A DNA stretch of 64,000 nucleotides, from the NCBI RefSeq assembly GCF_025145285.1, contig NZ_CP102251.1, forward strand, positions 2,170,001 to 2,234,000, given 5' to 3'. The notes under the pieces were generated by a model, which was not told where the DNA came from, ran no database searches, and saw only the letters and a program-made list of their open reading frames with translations. The position numbers and the translations under genes are program-made. Source of the stretch: Alistipes onderdonkii (GTDB taxonomy: Bacteria; Bacteroidota; Bacteroidia; Bacteroidales; Rikenellaceae). Every line of letters begins with the position of its first letter. Positions within the stretch are counted from its first letter, which is position 1. This document shows, piece after piece, positions 1 to 9,712 of the stretch.

Positions 1-641
1 TTCGAGGGCTTCGTAGGATTCTGGGCTTGTCCAGACCTCAATATCAGTCCCGCCCCATGACGAATTGATGATGCCGATGGGGATACCCAATTCCTGCCAT
101 AACTTGCGAGCGAAGAAATAGCCTACGGCGGTGAAATGAGGAACGGTTTCTGGTGAGCAGACTTCCCATTTCCCGGAAAGATCCTCCTGTGGGTCGGCCG
201 ACATCGCCTTCTTGACGGTGAAACTACGTATTTGGGGGTAGTCGGCTGCAGTGACCTCTTGTTGGAGGTTGTCGAGACCTTGTGCCGGTGTCCACTCCAT
301 GTTGGACTGTCCGCTGCAGAGCCAGACCTCGCCGACAAGCACGTTACTGTATTCGAGGGTGTTGTCTTTTCCGCGAATCGTCATGGTGTAGGGGCCGCCG
401 GCTTCCATCGGCGCTAGTGTTACGCTCCACCTGCCGTTTTTGTCCGCCTTCGTGCCGAGGCTTTGACCGTTAAAAAGTAGAAGTACCTTTTCATTGCGCG
501 TGGCGGTGCCCCATACTTTGACGGGTTCACCACGCTGAAGTACCATGTTGGAGCCAAAAATGGTGGCGGGTTTGATTTCTGCATGCAATGGGAATACAAT
601 TGCCAGAAGCAGTGTCAAAAGGGATAAAATTTGAATTTCAT
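1..641 (-). CDS. Sialate O-acetylesterase-type esterase (SASA/GDSL family), 3' end outside window
   Basis: Secreted carbohydrate esterase that would remove acetyl groups from sugars. Translating the minus strand from the ATG at 641 gives 213 residues with no stop before the window edge, so only the N-terminal part is present. Residues 1-21 form a signal peptide ending LHA. The catalytic block GQSNMEW (111-117, Ser113 nucleophile) and NSSWGGT (193-199) are both characteristic of SASA-family esterases. The catalytic Asp/His block expected near the C-terminus is outside the window. It lies 104 bp downstream of the metallopeptidase gene and is apparently the last visible gene of the PUL. Substrate is not determined: homologues act on acetylated sialic acid, but also sit in plant-glycan loci. 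Confidence 0.85.
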
Positions 642-745
642 GGGCTTAAAATTAGTAAAAATTGATTCGGTTGAGGATGACGGGAACCGGAGTTCGCCGG
701 GGCTGATGGATTTTTACTGGGCATGCGGCAGCGGCCTGGTGATAA

Positions 746-1891
746 CTAACGTTCGGTATAGTGGTGGTAGCCGGGGTTTTCCCTTATAAACTGGGCGTAT
801 TCATCCCACAATTCTTGGATAGTAGTATCCTTGCCGAAGACGGCTTTGACCCCTGCGTCGAAACTCCACGGGTATAGAGTGCGCATCGTATCGTGGAACT
901 TGCGCAGAGCATCGGGGTCTTTTGTCCGAAACCATTGTAGGAAAAAACCAGTGGTCGTGTAGCCCTGCATCCAATTCCCGTCGGGGTCGGGGCGACGCTG
1001 CTTGTGGAAGCCTGCGTCGATCCTCACGGCATCGGCCATGCCTTCGATGGCGGCCCAGTACTCCGATTGTCCGTCATATCTCCCGCACCCTTTGGGTTGA
1101 TGCTGATAACCGTGGGTGAGTTCGTGGTAGAGGATACCTCTGGTTTCGTCGCAAAATTCGAGGATTGAATTCCGGGCGGTGCGTTCGATGTACCGAGTGC
1201 TGAAGCTGATGAATATGTCGGGTGCCTCGCCACTTTTGGCAGAGATGCCGTCGTAGTCCTTCAGTTCATAAGTTATTCGGTCGATTCTGTTTCGGTTTTC
1301 CGGGTTGTCGTCCGTCCAGAAGAGGATTTCACAAACTTTGCGGGCATGATAGCGGATATAGGATTCTGGATCGGTTATCGTTTCCCGATAAATGCGCGAA
1401 CCGTCCGTATGGGGTGAGCTGTAATGAAACACCACGTCAGGATATGTGAAATCCTCCCATCCTTCGTGGGGATTGCTGTCGAAAAACCGGAATCCGTGTG
1501 ATCCCCGCGTGGTGAGTGTGTCTCCCGAGACGGTTTCGATGATGAATGCGTATTTACTGTATTTCCCGGGGAGCTGAACTGCATATTCCCTTTCCGTGTA
1601 GCGTGCCCAGAAGGTTTGGTCGAGGCGTTGGTCGATCTTGACCCATTTTTTCTCGTTGTCCGAACCCCAGAGCGACCAATTGCGGGGATCGTCTTCGGGA
1701 TGAGCCGTATTCACGAGCCAGTAGCCTCGGACGGCATTCCCGGACGGCGCGTCGAAAACAATCTTTTTACAGCCGTCAAGCGATCTTTTCTCCGGTTCGA
1801 AGGATATGCTCGGGTGGGTACCCGCGATGTGACAGTTTGTGCCCAGAGCCATGGCCACCAAAACGGTGGAAAGCAGGTATGTCTTTCGCAT
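746..1891 (-). CDS. Secreted basic-secretory-protein family metallopeptidase with N-terminal discoidin-like domain
   Basis: 381 aa. The N-terminus is hydrophobic and ends in GTNC, so it is exported and possibly a lipoprotein at Cys20. Residues about 30-135 form an F5/8 (discoidin)-like module with the signature DPRNWSLWGSDNEKKW, shared with the repeats of the calpain-like lipoprotein at 7581. The C-terminal half matches the plant BSP family (PF04450 type): zinc-binding HELTH at 256-260, His264 and Glu283 in EGMADAVR as likely further ligand. Such proteins are predicted zincin proteases, but few have measured activity. It sits between the GH106-like enzyme and the acetylesterase in the PUL, which suggests that the substrate includes protein. 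Confident on family, less on proteolysis. Confidence 0.8.
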   Translation of the reverse strand: MRKTYLLSTVLVAMALGTNCHIAGTHPSISFEPEKRSLDGCKKIVFDAPSGNAVRGYWLVNTAHPEDDPRNWSLWGSDNEKKWVKIDQRLDQTFWARYTEREYAVQLPGKYSKYAFIIETVSGDTLTTRGSHGFRFFDSNPHEGWEDFTYPDVVFHYSSPHTDGSRIYRETITDPESYIRYHARKVCEILFWTDDNPENRNRIDRITYELKDYDGISAKSGEAPDIFISFSTRYIERTARNSILEFCDETRGILYHELTHGYQHQPKGCGRYDGQSEYWAAIEGMADAVRIDAGFHKQRRPDPDGNWMQGYTTTGFFLQWFRTKDPDALRKFHDTMRTLYPWSFDAGVKAVFGKDTTIQELWDEYAQFIRENPGYHHYTER

Positions 1892-1958
1892 GCTCTATAA
1901 TGTTTTTATGCGTTTTACGGAATTTTCGTGTTTGTTTTGATCTGTTTGTCGCCATCGG

Positions 1959-4900
1959 TCAATAGCGGATGTTCCCGATTACGACGGGGCCCACCAGTCC
2001 TGACGGCGGAAGGTTCGAATCCGGGCCCCATTGGTTGATAAAAGTCCAGGTCGTCCGTTCCGCTTCTGGTAGCTGGGCGTCGCCGATCAGACGGTTGACC
2101 CACGTATTGACCACTTCGACTTCGACCCTGTTGACACCTTTGTGTATCAGGTCGGTTATGTCTATGCGGTAGGGCGGAGTCCAAACCCCACCGGCATATT
2201 TGCCGTTGATCCATACCTTGGCCATGACGTGTATTTCGTGTATGTCGAGGTAGATACGACCCGGAGGTATTTTATTCAGGCTGAACCCCGAACGGTAAGT
2301 GATTTTGCCTGAATAGTGGCGTACGTCGGAGTGCGGCGATTTGGAGAGATCGATTGGTGTTCTCAGGGTCAGCTGCTCCGGCCCGTGATGCTCCTTTTCG
2401 AAATGTACTGTCCACGGGATATCCGGTTCGGCGATCGCCTGCAGTTTCGGGTAGTTTGCCTCAACTCTTTGCTCTCCGTTTCTGGTCGTTTTATTACGGA
2501 AAACAATGAAAACGCTTTCGTTGGGAGCCAGTTGCAGCGGAACGATGGTGCCGATACCAGTTTGGGTGTAGGCGGCGAGTTTTCGGGTGATTCCCGATAC
2601 AGGTTCCCACAATTCCGGTTGCTTCGACCTTACTCGGAACTCGGGTGATATGGTTATCTGCCGATCGCTTTGGTTAGTCAGGAAATAGATTTCCGTTTGT
2701 CCCGCCGTGCGGTGCCCGTACAGCACAGGATCGCTGTCTGCAATCTTGCAGTCAGGGGGGCAACCCGTCAGCGCAAAGGCTTCGGTGAGGCTCATGCCAT
2801 TGATCACCATTCCTTTGCCGACACGTTTGTATTTTACATTTTTACCGTCGATGCCACTCCACAGTCGCTCTGCAAGCTGTGCGACCTCGTGGTCGGCATG
2901 TGGGTAATTTTCGTAGCTGGGCGAGCGTTCGGGCGCAGGGCCTAACACGATGGCTCCCTCTTCTACCAGTGATGCGATCTTGGCAAGAAGTTCTGGACGC
3001 ATGGTCTTTACCGGAGGCAGGACGAGAATCTTGTATTGCGTGCCGTCCGGCAAGGTCAGCATATTGTCTCGTACGGACAGACGTGTTTTGATAACTTCGG
3101 CATTAATGTAGTCGAACTGGTATCCGGTCGGTAGTTCTGGCTCGTTTATGCCTGTCATCTTTGGGGTGTCTTCGCCGATGAAATAGGCGACGTCAGCAAT
3201 GTTCACTCCCTGTTGGAGCATGAAATTCACTCGCTTGAGATAAGCCGAGAACAGATCCATATGCGAGAACCAGATGTTATTACGGTTGAATTCGGTGCCG
3301 AACCATGCATTGAGGCCGGGTTTTTTCTCATAGGGTTGGTGGATATAGACGTGTAGCAGGGAATTGTTCACACCCTCGGAGAAGAAGCGGTCTGCGCGTC
3401 GTTTGATGCCGGCCGGATGTCTTGCAAAGGGATTCCAGCTCGAGGTGAATGATTCTGATGAGACCTTAGTCTTACCGTATATATGGGCGCACGACGATGC
3501 GGCGCGGTTCTCGATGCTGCCGAGATGTCCTTCGGCCCAGAACTCGCCGCCCACTTCGTCAGATTGTCCGCCGTATTGCAGAAATTCTGCAGGGAATCCC
3601 CAGTGTCCGTAGTTTTCGAGCCAGGTGGTCAATCCGTACTTGTGGCTGATTTCACGCATGCCGCCTACGTAATCGTAAGCAACTTTGTCCGCAATGAGTC
3701 GGCGTAGATCCCACAGGAACCTGTTAGAGATATCTTCGTTTTCTACGACAATACCTTGGTAGACCGGCAGGAATGGTACGGGATCGTAGCCGTAACGCAT
3801 CCTGAATTCTTCGATGAATTCGTCGGTGAAATTCTGCCCGCCGGTTTCATAGCTGTCTTGTACGATGACTTTCCATGTCTTCCGGTCTTCGGCAGGAATG
3901 CGTCGGTGTATTTCTGCCATGTAAGACTCGAAATGCGAGGCGACATGTTGCTTACTCATCTTATCCACTTCGAGCCCGGAGCCTTCGGGACTGGATGCGG
4001 AGTTTTTCACCCCAGTGGGCATCATGCCGGTGCGCATGATCGTCCAGTTCCCCGCTGGGGCATTCCAGACCAGCCTATCACCGTTCAAGCAGCCGGATAT
4101 GTCCAAAACCTGACTGGCTGGGACGCAGGCGGTTGAATCCTTGGCATACGGCTGTTCCCGCCACATGTAATCGTGCCAGTAGGGCAAGGGTTGCTGGTAC
4201 ATTTTTGCTAGCGATTTTTCCGGGTACCTTTCCACTAGGGGCACTGATGAGAGGGCTATATCTTTGAAACCGACATTCGGACTTGCTTGGGAAATCACGA
4301 TCCGGAATTCCGTGGCGGTTGTTTCAGGTACAGCGATTGCTATGGGGGCGAATGGGTCGAACCCAACGATGTTCTCGGAGTTGTAACGGTCGACCTGCGT
4401 CTCGGCCAGCGGGCGGTAATCGCCGCCTTCCTTCACCTCGATTCGGACTGGGACGTTCATGTGCCGATGTACAGGAAAAAGTTTTATGGAGCGGATTGTG
4501 AAAGGCTTGTCTGCTGTAAAGTTTATGCTGACTTCCCGCTGCTCATCGGAGACGAGCATAGCTTCGGTGGTCATATCCCCGTCGATCAAGTACGTAGCGT
4601 CACTTATCCCAGGGGTGGCGGTGACCGTGCAGTTGGTGCTATTCAGTAGCTCGCCACGGTCGGTCGGATCGGGGAAGGCGATTACTTTCACATCACGGAA
4701 ATTGTCCCCCGGTTTCGGCAGTTCGAGTTCGACCCTTTTCCCTCCCGTCACTTTTGCGGTGACGGAAGCCAAATAACGCATTGCCTCGTCGGGTATAACC
4801 CAGGGGCCTCCGGCCTGGCTCCAACCCGGCCCATTGAAGATACCTATTTCGATGTCGAGTTTGGATGCAGTTTTGAGCGCCGTATGCAGCGCCTTCCACC

Positions 4901-5198
4901 ATGCTTCTGTCCTGAATTTTACTTGTCCGCCCGGAAGCGGAACCTCTTTATATCCGATGTTACCGATGAAAGCTCGGTTGATCCCAGCCTTTTTCATGGC
5001 ATACAGATCTTTGATGATGCCTTCTTCTGAGATGTGGTCTGCGACCCAGTACCAATACACCGTTGTTTGGATTGAAGGAGGCGGTATCCGGAAGCCTGCG
5101 GACAGCTTCTTGCCGGTGAGAGAACCCCGGGAAAAGGTTGTGCAAGGTACTATCGTGATGGCCGCCAGCAGGCATAGCCCGTAAAAATGTTTTTTCAT
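1959..5198 (-). CDS. GH106-like alpha-L-rhamnosidase family protein (PUL enzyme 1)
   Basis: 1079 aa with signal peptide (residues 1-23), so periplasmic or surface. The N-terminal catalytic region has the features of GH106-type glycosidases: VYWYWVADHISEEGI near residue 47, the KKAGINRAFIGNIGY strand and FNGPGWSQAGGPWV near residue 120. The C-terminal about 120 residues form a jelly-roll, galactose-binding-like domain (RIYLDIHEIHVMAKVWING). Known GH106 members release L-rhamnose from rhamnogalacturonans and related glycans. A second member with the same layout is at 25763. It lies 58 bp downstream of the GH3 gene on the same strand. The linkage cut is not deducible from sequence alone. Confidence 0.85.
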   Translation of the reverse strand: MKKHFYGLCLLAAITIVPCTTFSRGSLTGKKLSAGFRIPPPSIQTTVYWYWVADHISEEGIIKDLYAMKKAGINRAFIGNIGYKEVPLPGGQVKFRTEAWWKALHTALKTASKLDIEIGIFNGPGWSQAGGPWVIPDEAMRYLASVTAKVTGGKRVELELPKPGDNFRDVKVIAFPDPTDRGELLNSTNCTVTATPGISDATYLIDGDMTTEAMLVSDEQREVSINFTADKPFTIRSIKLFPVHRHMNVPVRIEVKEGGDYRPLAETQVDRYNSENIVGFDPFAPIAIAVPETTATEFRIVISQASPNVGFKDIALSSVPLVERYPEKSLAKMYQQPLPYWHDYMWREQPYAKDSTACVPASQVLDISGCLNGDRLVWNAPAGNWTIMRTGMMPTGVKNSASSPEGSGLEVDKMSKQHVASHFESYMAEIHRRIPAEDRKTWKVIVQDSYETGGQNFTDEFIEEFRMRYGYDPVPFLPVYQGIVVENEDISNRFLWDLRRLIADKVAYDYVGGMREISHKYGLTTWLENYGHWGFPAEFLQYGGQSDEVGGEFWAEGHLGSIENRAASSCAHIYGKTKVSSESFTSSWNPFARHPAGIKRRADRFFSEGVNNSLLHVYIHQPYEKKPGLNAWFGTEFNRNNIWFSHMDLFSAYLKRVNFMLQQGVNIADVAYFIGEDTPKMTGINEPELPTGYQFDYINAEVIKTRLSVRDNMLTLPDGTQYKILVLPPVKTMRPELLAKIASLVEEGAIVLGPAPERSPSYENYPHADHEVAQLAERLWSGIDGKNVKYKRVGKGMVINGMSLTEAFALTGCPPDCKIADSDPVLYGHRTAGQTEIYFLTNQSDRQITISPEFRVRSKQPELWEPVSGITRKLAAYTQTGIGTIVPLQLAPNESVFIVFRNKTTRNGEQRVEANYPKLQAIAEPDIPWTVHFEKEHHGPEQLTLRTPIDLSKSPHSDVRHYSGKITYRSGFSLNKIPPGRIYLDIHEIHVMAKVWINGKYAGGVWTPPYRIDITDLIHKGVNRVEVEVVNTWVNRLIGDAQLPEAERTTWTFINQWGPDSNLPPSGLVGPVVIGNIRY

Positions 5199-5256
5199 AG
5201 CGTGGTTTGGTTAAGCCGCTGCCTTTCTGTCGAGCATGTCGATGGGAAGGACGGTA

Positions 5257-7473
5257 TTAATCGGTGATCTCTATTTTAAGCTGTTTGTCCTTTACCTTCA
5301 CATAGTAGTCGCCTGATTCCAGGAACTGGTTGCCCTGCCCGTCGACGAAACTCAGGTCGCGCAGAGGGTCAATCTCGAAACGGAAGGTTTTTGTCTCCCC
5401 GGTGCGGATCAGCTGTTTGTCGAAGTATTTAAGTTCTTTTACTGGGCGCGTGACCGAACAGACGGGATCCATGATGAACCAATGTACGGTTTCGTATCCG
5501 TCGCGGCTGCCCGTGTTCGAAACCTCGATCTCGACGGTCAACTTCTCCGTGCGTTTTACGGCGTGGCGGCCTGTGGGGATCGTCGGTTCGCTGTAGGTGA
5601 ATTCTGTATAACTCAGCCCGTGGCCGAAGGCGTAAAGCGGCTCTGCAGGGATGTCTTGGTATTGCCCTTGGTTGGGACGCGCGCTTGGCCGTCGGTTGTA
5701 ATAGATCGGGATTTGCCCCGTGCTGTAAGGGAAGGTCATGGCAAGTTTGCCAGAAGGGTTCACCCGTCCCGAAAGGATGCCGGCAAGGGCATTACCTCCG
5801 CGCAGCCCTGGTTGCCACATCTCGACAATGGCTTGGCAGGCGGGTTCCAATCGGCGCAGTTCGAGCGGTCGGCCGTTGGAGAGTATCAGTACGATCGGTT
5901 TGCCGGTCTTTGCCAGCTCGGATACGAGTTCTTCCTGCACGGAGGGTAGCGCCAGCGAAGATCGTGATGCGTTTTCGCCGCTCCACTGCCGTTTCTCACC
6001 GAGACAGACTAGTACGATGTCTGCTTCAGAGGCACGTGCCACAGCTTCGGCATAACCTGAAGTGTCTCCGTTCTCGAAATCGCAGCCTCGTGCGTACAGC
6101 AGTTCGGCCTTGTCCGCAAACTCCTTTTCAAGCCCTTCGTAGATGCTTACGACGTGCTCGCCAGAACCGTGGCCAGGCCAGGAGCCCAGCAAATCCCATT
6201 TTTCACGAGCCATAGGCCCCACGACGGCGATTCGTGCCGCATCTTGCAGTGGTAATATCTCGCCTTCATTTTTAAGTAATACCATTGACTCCTCGGCCAG
6301 CCGTTCTGCTGTCGCTAGGCTTGTGGGCAGCATAAAGCGTTCTTCGTCCGTGGTGACGGGAATGTAGGGGTTTTCAAACAACCCAAGCCGGAACTTTATG
6401 CGCAGTACACGTGCCACTGCGTCGTTGAGCCGTTGCATGGAGATTTTGCCTTCGTTGATCAGTTCGAGCAGATGGCTGTCGTAGCAACTGTTGCCGAGAT
6501 CTAGCTCGACGCCTGCATTAAAAGCTTTTAGGGTTGCATCCTTTTTGTCTGATGCGTAGCCTTGCGGAACCAACTGCGTGATGGCTGCCCAATCGGAAAC
6601 GACGAACCCGTCGTGGCCCCACCTTTTTTTCAGGATGTCGGTCAGCAGATAACGATTGCCTGTGCCCGGGATTCCACTGACGTTGTTGAAGCAGCTCATC
6701 AGGGTCGCGGCGCCCGCTTTTACTCCGGCCTCGTAAGGAGGCATGTAGGTATCCCACAGGGTCTGCGGCGAGATTTCGGTATAGACGTAGTCACGGCCTC
6801 CCTCCGAGGCACCATACCCGACATAGTGCTTCAGGCAGGCGGCGATCTGATGTCCGTCGGCCATGTTGTCGCCTTGGTAGCCTCGCACCGATGCCACGGT
6901 AAAAATGGCGTTAGTGTAAGGGTCTTCACCATAGCCTTCTGCTACCCGTCCCCAGCGTCCGTCGCGCGACACATCGATCATGGGTGAAAAAGTCCAGTCG
7001 ACACCCGACATCCTGGCTTCCTGGGCGGCTATGGCGCAGGCTTGACTGACCAGTGTCGGGTTCCAGGAACATGCCTGTGCCAGCGAAATCGGGTAGATGG
7101 TACGGAATCCGTGTATGACATCGTAGCCGAAGATCATTGGTATGCCGAGGCGTGACTCCTCCATTGCCCGGCGCTGTATCCGGTTGCGGACGGCAGGAGT
7201 GGTGTTTAGGTACAGAATGGCACCCAGTTCTGCCGGGATGTTTTTTACGACGTCGATAATATTGTTGTCGTTGTCGTTGATTCCTACAGGGTATTGGCTC
7301 AACTGCCAGACTTTCTCTTCGACGGTCATGCGCGATATTAGGTCTTTGATCCGTTCTTCGATAGGCTGGCCGGGGTCTTTGTAGACCGGGGAATTGGTTT
7401 GTTTAGCTTCGGCTGCGCCCGACAGGATGAGGCACGCCAGGAGACAGTAGACGAGAGCCATTTTTTGCTTCAT
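5257..7473 (-). CDS. GH3 beta-glucosidase (BglX-like)
   Basis: 738 aa exo-acting glycosidase, exported by a signal peptide (residues 1-23). The N-terminal TIM-barrel carries KHYVGYG (about 215-221) and VVSDWAA, whose Asp294 is the expected nucleophile. The alpha/beta sandwich contains LGEKRQWSGENASR, with the usual acid/base Glu region. A fibronectin-III-like domain closes the protein. Length and domain order fit periplasmic BglX. It would trim terminal beta-glucosyl (or beta-xylosyl) residues from oligosaccharides imported by the SusCD pair. It stands 108 bp downstream of the calpain-like gene and 58 bp upstream of the GH106-like gene. Confidence 0.93.
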   Translation of the reverse strand: MKQKMALVYCLLACLILSGAAEAKQTNSPVYKDPGQPIEERIKDLISRMTVEEKVWQLSQYPVGINDNDNNIIDVVKNIPAELGAILYLNTTPAVRNRIQRRAMEESRLGIPMIFGYDVIHGFRTIYPISLAQACSWNPTLVSQACAIAAQEARMSGVDWTFSPMIDVSRDGRWGRVAEGYGEDPYTNAIFTVASVRGYQGDNMADGHQIAACLKHYVGYGASEGGRDYVYTEISPQTLWDTYMPPYEAGVKAGAATLMSCFNNVSGIPGTGNRYLLTDILKKRWGHDGFVVSDWAAITQLVPQGYASDKKDATLKAFNAGVELDLGNSCYDSHLLELINEGKISMQRLNDAVARVLRIKFRLGLFENPYIPVTTDEERFMLPTSLATAERLAEESMVLLKNEGEILPLQDAARIAVVGPMAREKWDLLGSWPGHGSGEHVVSIYEGLEKEFADKAELLYARGCDFENGDTSGYAEAVARASEADIVLVCLGEKRQWSGENASRSSLALPSVQEELVSELAKTGKPIVLILSNGRPLELRRLEPACQAIVEMWQPGLRGGNALAGILSGRVNPSGKLAMTFPYSTGQIPIYYNRRPSARPNQGQYQDIPAEPLYAFGHGLSYTEFTYSEPTIPTGRHAVKRTEKLTVEIEVSNTGSRDGYETVHWFIMDPVCSVTRPVKELKYFDKQLIRTGETKTFRFEIDPLRDLSFVDGQGNQFLESGDYYVKVKDKQLKIEITD

Positions 7474-7580
7474 GCGGAATTTGTATTTTAGGGTATAAAG
7501 TTACAGGGAAACAGGGAATTTGCCAAGCCAAGTTCGCAAGAAACGGGCGTTTGTTCCCTGCGGACTTGGTTTGACTGGTG

Positions 7581-9602
7581 TTACAGGTCGTAGGGGTAGC
7601 TGTACCCGTCGATGACGCCGATGCCGAATTCCGAGACTACTTCGCCTGGTTCGAATATCCAAACGTTGGTTTGTGCTGTGAGCACCGTATTGCCGGAGGG
7701 CATAGTTAGTAGTCCGTCGGCATCACCGTTGCCCCACGGATTGCGCATAGCGAAGAGTGCGGTAGGATCGGTCGAGTGCATGAAGGCGAATGCATGGCCG
7801 GTTATCGATACGCCACCACCCAGCGGAATGTTGGGCACCCAGAATCCGCCTACCAAATAATGCCCCTCGATGAGCAATACTTGAACCAGCCTGTGCCAGT
7901 CTTCGGGTGTCAGCACCGCCGAGTTGAAATTGTAGGCGTAGCCATATCCACAACCCGTGAAGGGAGGTGCGACATCGGGCGTGCCGATGCCGCCCAGATT
8001 CGGGTTGCCGTAGTAGACTTCGCGGTATTTCATCAGTGCTTTTTCAAGCACGGTGGCCCAAGTGGCTTGGGTAGCTCCCTTGCCGGCTGCAGCGGAGAGG
8101 TAGCTTGGGTCGCCTGCCCAGAATTTATTGCTCACACATACGTCGATACGCTCCCGGTTGGGATCATACATCTTTACGGTATAGGTGTCGTCACCATTGT
8201 CAGTGATGATGCTCTGAATGAAGTCGGGATAGCAGTAGGCCAGCGCCGAAAAGGTTGCGATGGCGCAGCAGTCACCGATGCCACGCTGGTTGGCATCGGC
8301 CATCATCGGTTTCCCGAATGGGTAGAGGTCGACTTCGAAATTGATCAGGGGCGGGTAGTCGTTCGGGACGTTGCATCGCTCACCGGTTGGTTCCTGTGCG
8401 GGGTCGCCCAACCAAGCCCGCTCTTCGGCGGTGGTGGGGGTATTTGCTCGGAAATTGAAGAAATGTCCCATCGCCGTGAGCGCTCCTTCGCTGGTATGGG
8501 CCTTAGCCTTCGCCAGGATCAATGAAATGTCCATGTCGATGTTCAGAAGTTGCATTTCAGCTATTTCGGTGAAACCTCCGCCGTTGTTTGCCTCGATGCT
8601 TAGCTTGTAGTATTTGTAAGCGGTCGTGTTGTCTAGCCGGAACCATTTTTTCTGTTTCCGGGCGATGAATGTGTAATTCTTCTGGGTATGGAGTGCCGTC
8701 CACGCCTCGCCGTCGATGGAACCGTAAAGTGTCCATGATTTGGGGTCGTTCTCCGGTTTGTTAACTGACGACATCAGGGAGTAAACCGTTACCGCCGTTT
8801 CCGCGTCGCCCGTCCATGTGATGTCGAATTCATCATGGTAAGTGAGGAAGCTGGTCGATTTCATGTCGTCGATTAGCTTATCCAGGCTGTGGGCTTCAGG
8901 GGCGTCGGAATAAGCGACGGAGAGTTGTCCTGAACCAGGCATGTTTTTGTTCGAATTGACGGTAATGCTGGTGGGGCTATTGATGTCCGCCAAGTAACGG
9001 ATGCCCCATTCGGCAATTTGGGTGTTAGCACTCCCGTTATTGGATACTATTTCCAGTTTGTAGTATATGTAGGCCGTATCATCCTCTGGTATCGGGAATT
9101 CAAGCGTGGTTTTTCTTTCAGTGAATGTCTGATCTGTTCGGGTATCCAGTACGATCCACGAGGTGCCATCTATGGAGGCTGAGAGCGTCCATGTTTTGGG
9201 GTCACTTTGCGGTGAATCGTCGGCGGAAGTCAGGTAGTAGCTGTTGGCTACAAAGCCGCTGTCACCTTTCCACAAGATGTAAAACTTGTCGTGCGGAAGG
9301 ATCAGCTTCGTGCCGAGATTGTTGTCGACGGCGCGATTAAGGTCTCCTCCCGAAAGGAAATCGGAATATTCCAATGTGAGCGTTCCCGGGCCAGGCAGGT
9401 TTTGGTTCGATGCGCCGATTCTCACCGAATATGTCCCCGAAGGAGGTGTTGGTTTATCGGTTTCGGGCGGGGTGTCGGAGTCCTTTTCGCACCCCTGAAA
9501 GACTCCTAGCGGTAGAATGAGGAGTAACAGGGCAACTTTTCTCAGGAGTCCGCCTACGGATTGCAGGCGGGTAGGCGTTGCGGCGAATTTGTAGGTAGTC
9601 AT
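7581..9602 (-). CDS. Lipoprotein with two discoidin-like repeats and a calpain-like (C2) cysteine protease domain
   Basis: 673 aa from the ATG at 9602; an upstream ATG at 9653 would add 17 residues before the signal peptide and is less likely. The N-terminus is a lipoprotein signal (LLLILPLGVFQGC). Two tandem discoidin-like modules follow, each with DPK-W-TL-S-IDG--W and TF--R signatures, which are also found in the metallopeptidase at 746. The C-terminal domain has a calpain triad: QRGIGDCCAIATFSALAY (Cys), GHAFAFMH (His) and MRNPWGNGD (Asn). This is the papain-fold C2 family, unusual in a glycan locus. A surface, glycan-tethered protease is inferred. Activity and calcium dependence are unknown. 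Confidence 0.8.
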   Translation of the reverse strand: MTTYKFAATPTRLQSVGGLLRKVALLLLILPLGVFQGCEKDSDTPPETDKPTPPSGTYSVRIGASNQNLPGPGTLTLEYSDFLSGGDLNRAVDNNLGTKLILPHDKFYILWKGDSGFVANSYYLTSADDSPQSDPKTWTLSASIDGTSWIVLDTRTDQTFTERKTTLEFPIPEDDTAYIYYKLEIVSNNGSANTQIAEWGIRYLADINSPTSITVNSNKNMPGSGQLSVAYSDAPEAHSLDKLIDDMKSTSFLTYHDEFDITWTGDAETAVTVYSLMSSVNKPENDPKSWTLYGSIDGEAWTALHTQKNYTFIARKQKKWFRLDNTTAYKYYKLSIEANNGGGFTEIAEMQLLNIDMDISLILAKAKAHTSEGALTAMGHFFNFRANTPTTAEERAWLGDPAQEPTGERCNVPNDYPPLINFEVDLYPFGKPMMADANQRGIGDCCAIATFSALAYCYPDFIQSIITDNGDDTYTVKMYDPNRERIDVCVSNKFWAGDPSYLSAAAGKGATQATWATVLEKALMKYREVYYGNPNLGGIGTPDVAPPFTGCGYGYAYNFNSAVLTPEDWHRLVQVLLIEGHYLVGGFWVPNIPLGGGVSITGHAFAFMHSTDPTALFAMRNPWGNGDADGLLTMPSGNTVLTAQTNVWIFEPGEVVSEFGIGVIDGYSYPYDL

Positions 9603-9712
9603 AGGCAGATGGCGTAATTGGAATTTATTAAGGTTTGTCGTGCGGATTCGCACCGGCGGATATTCACAGGGAATACCCGCCGGCTCGAATGCATTGAAAT
9701 AGAAAGGGCCGT

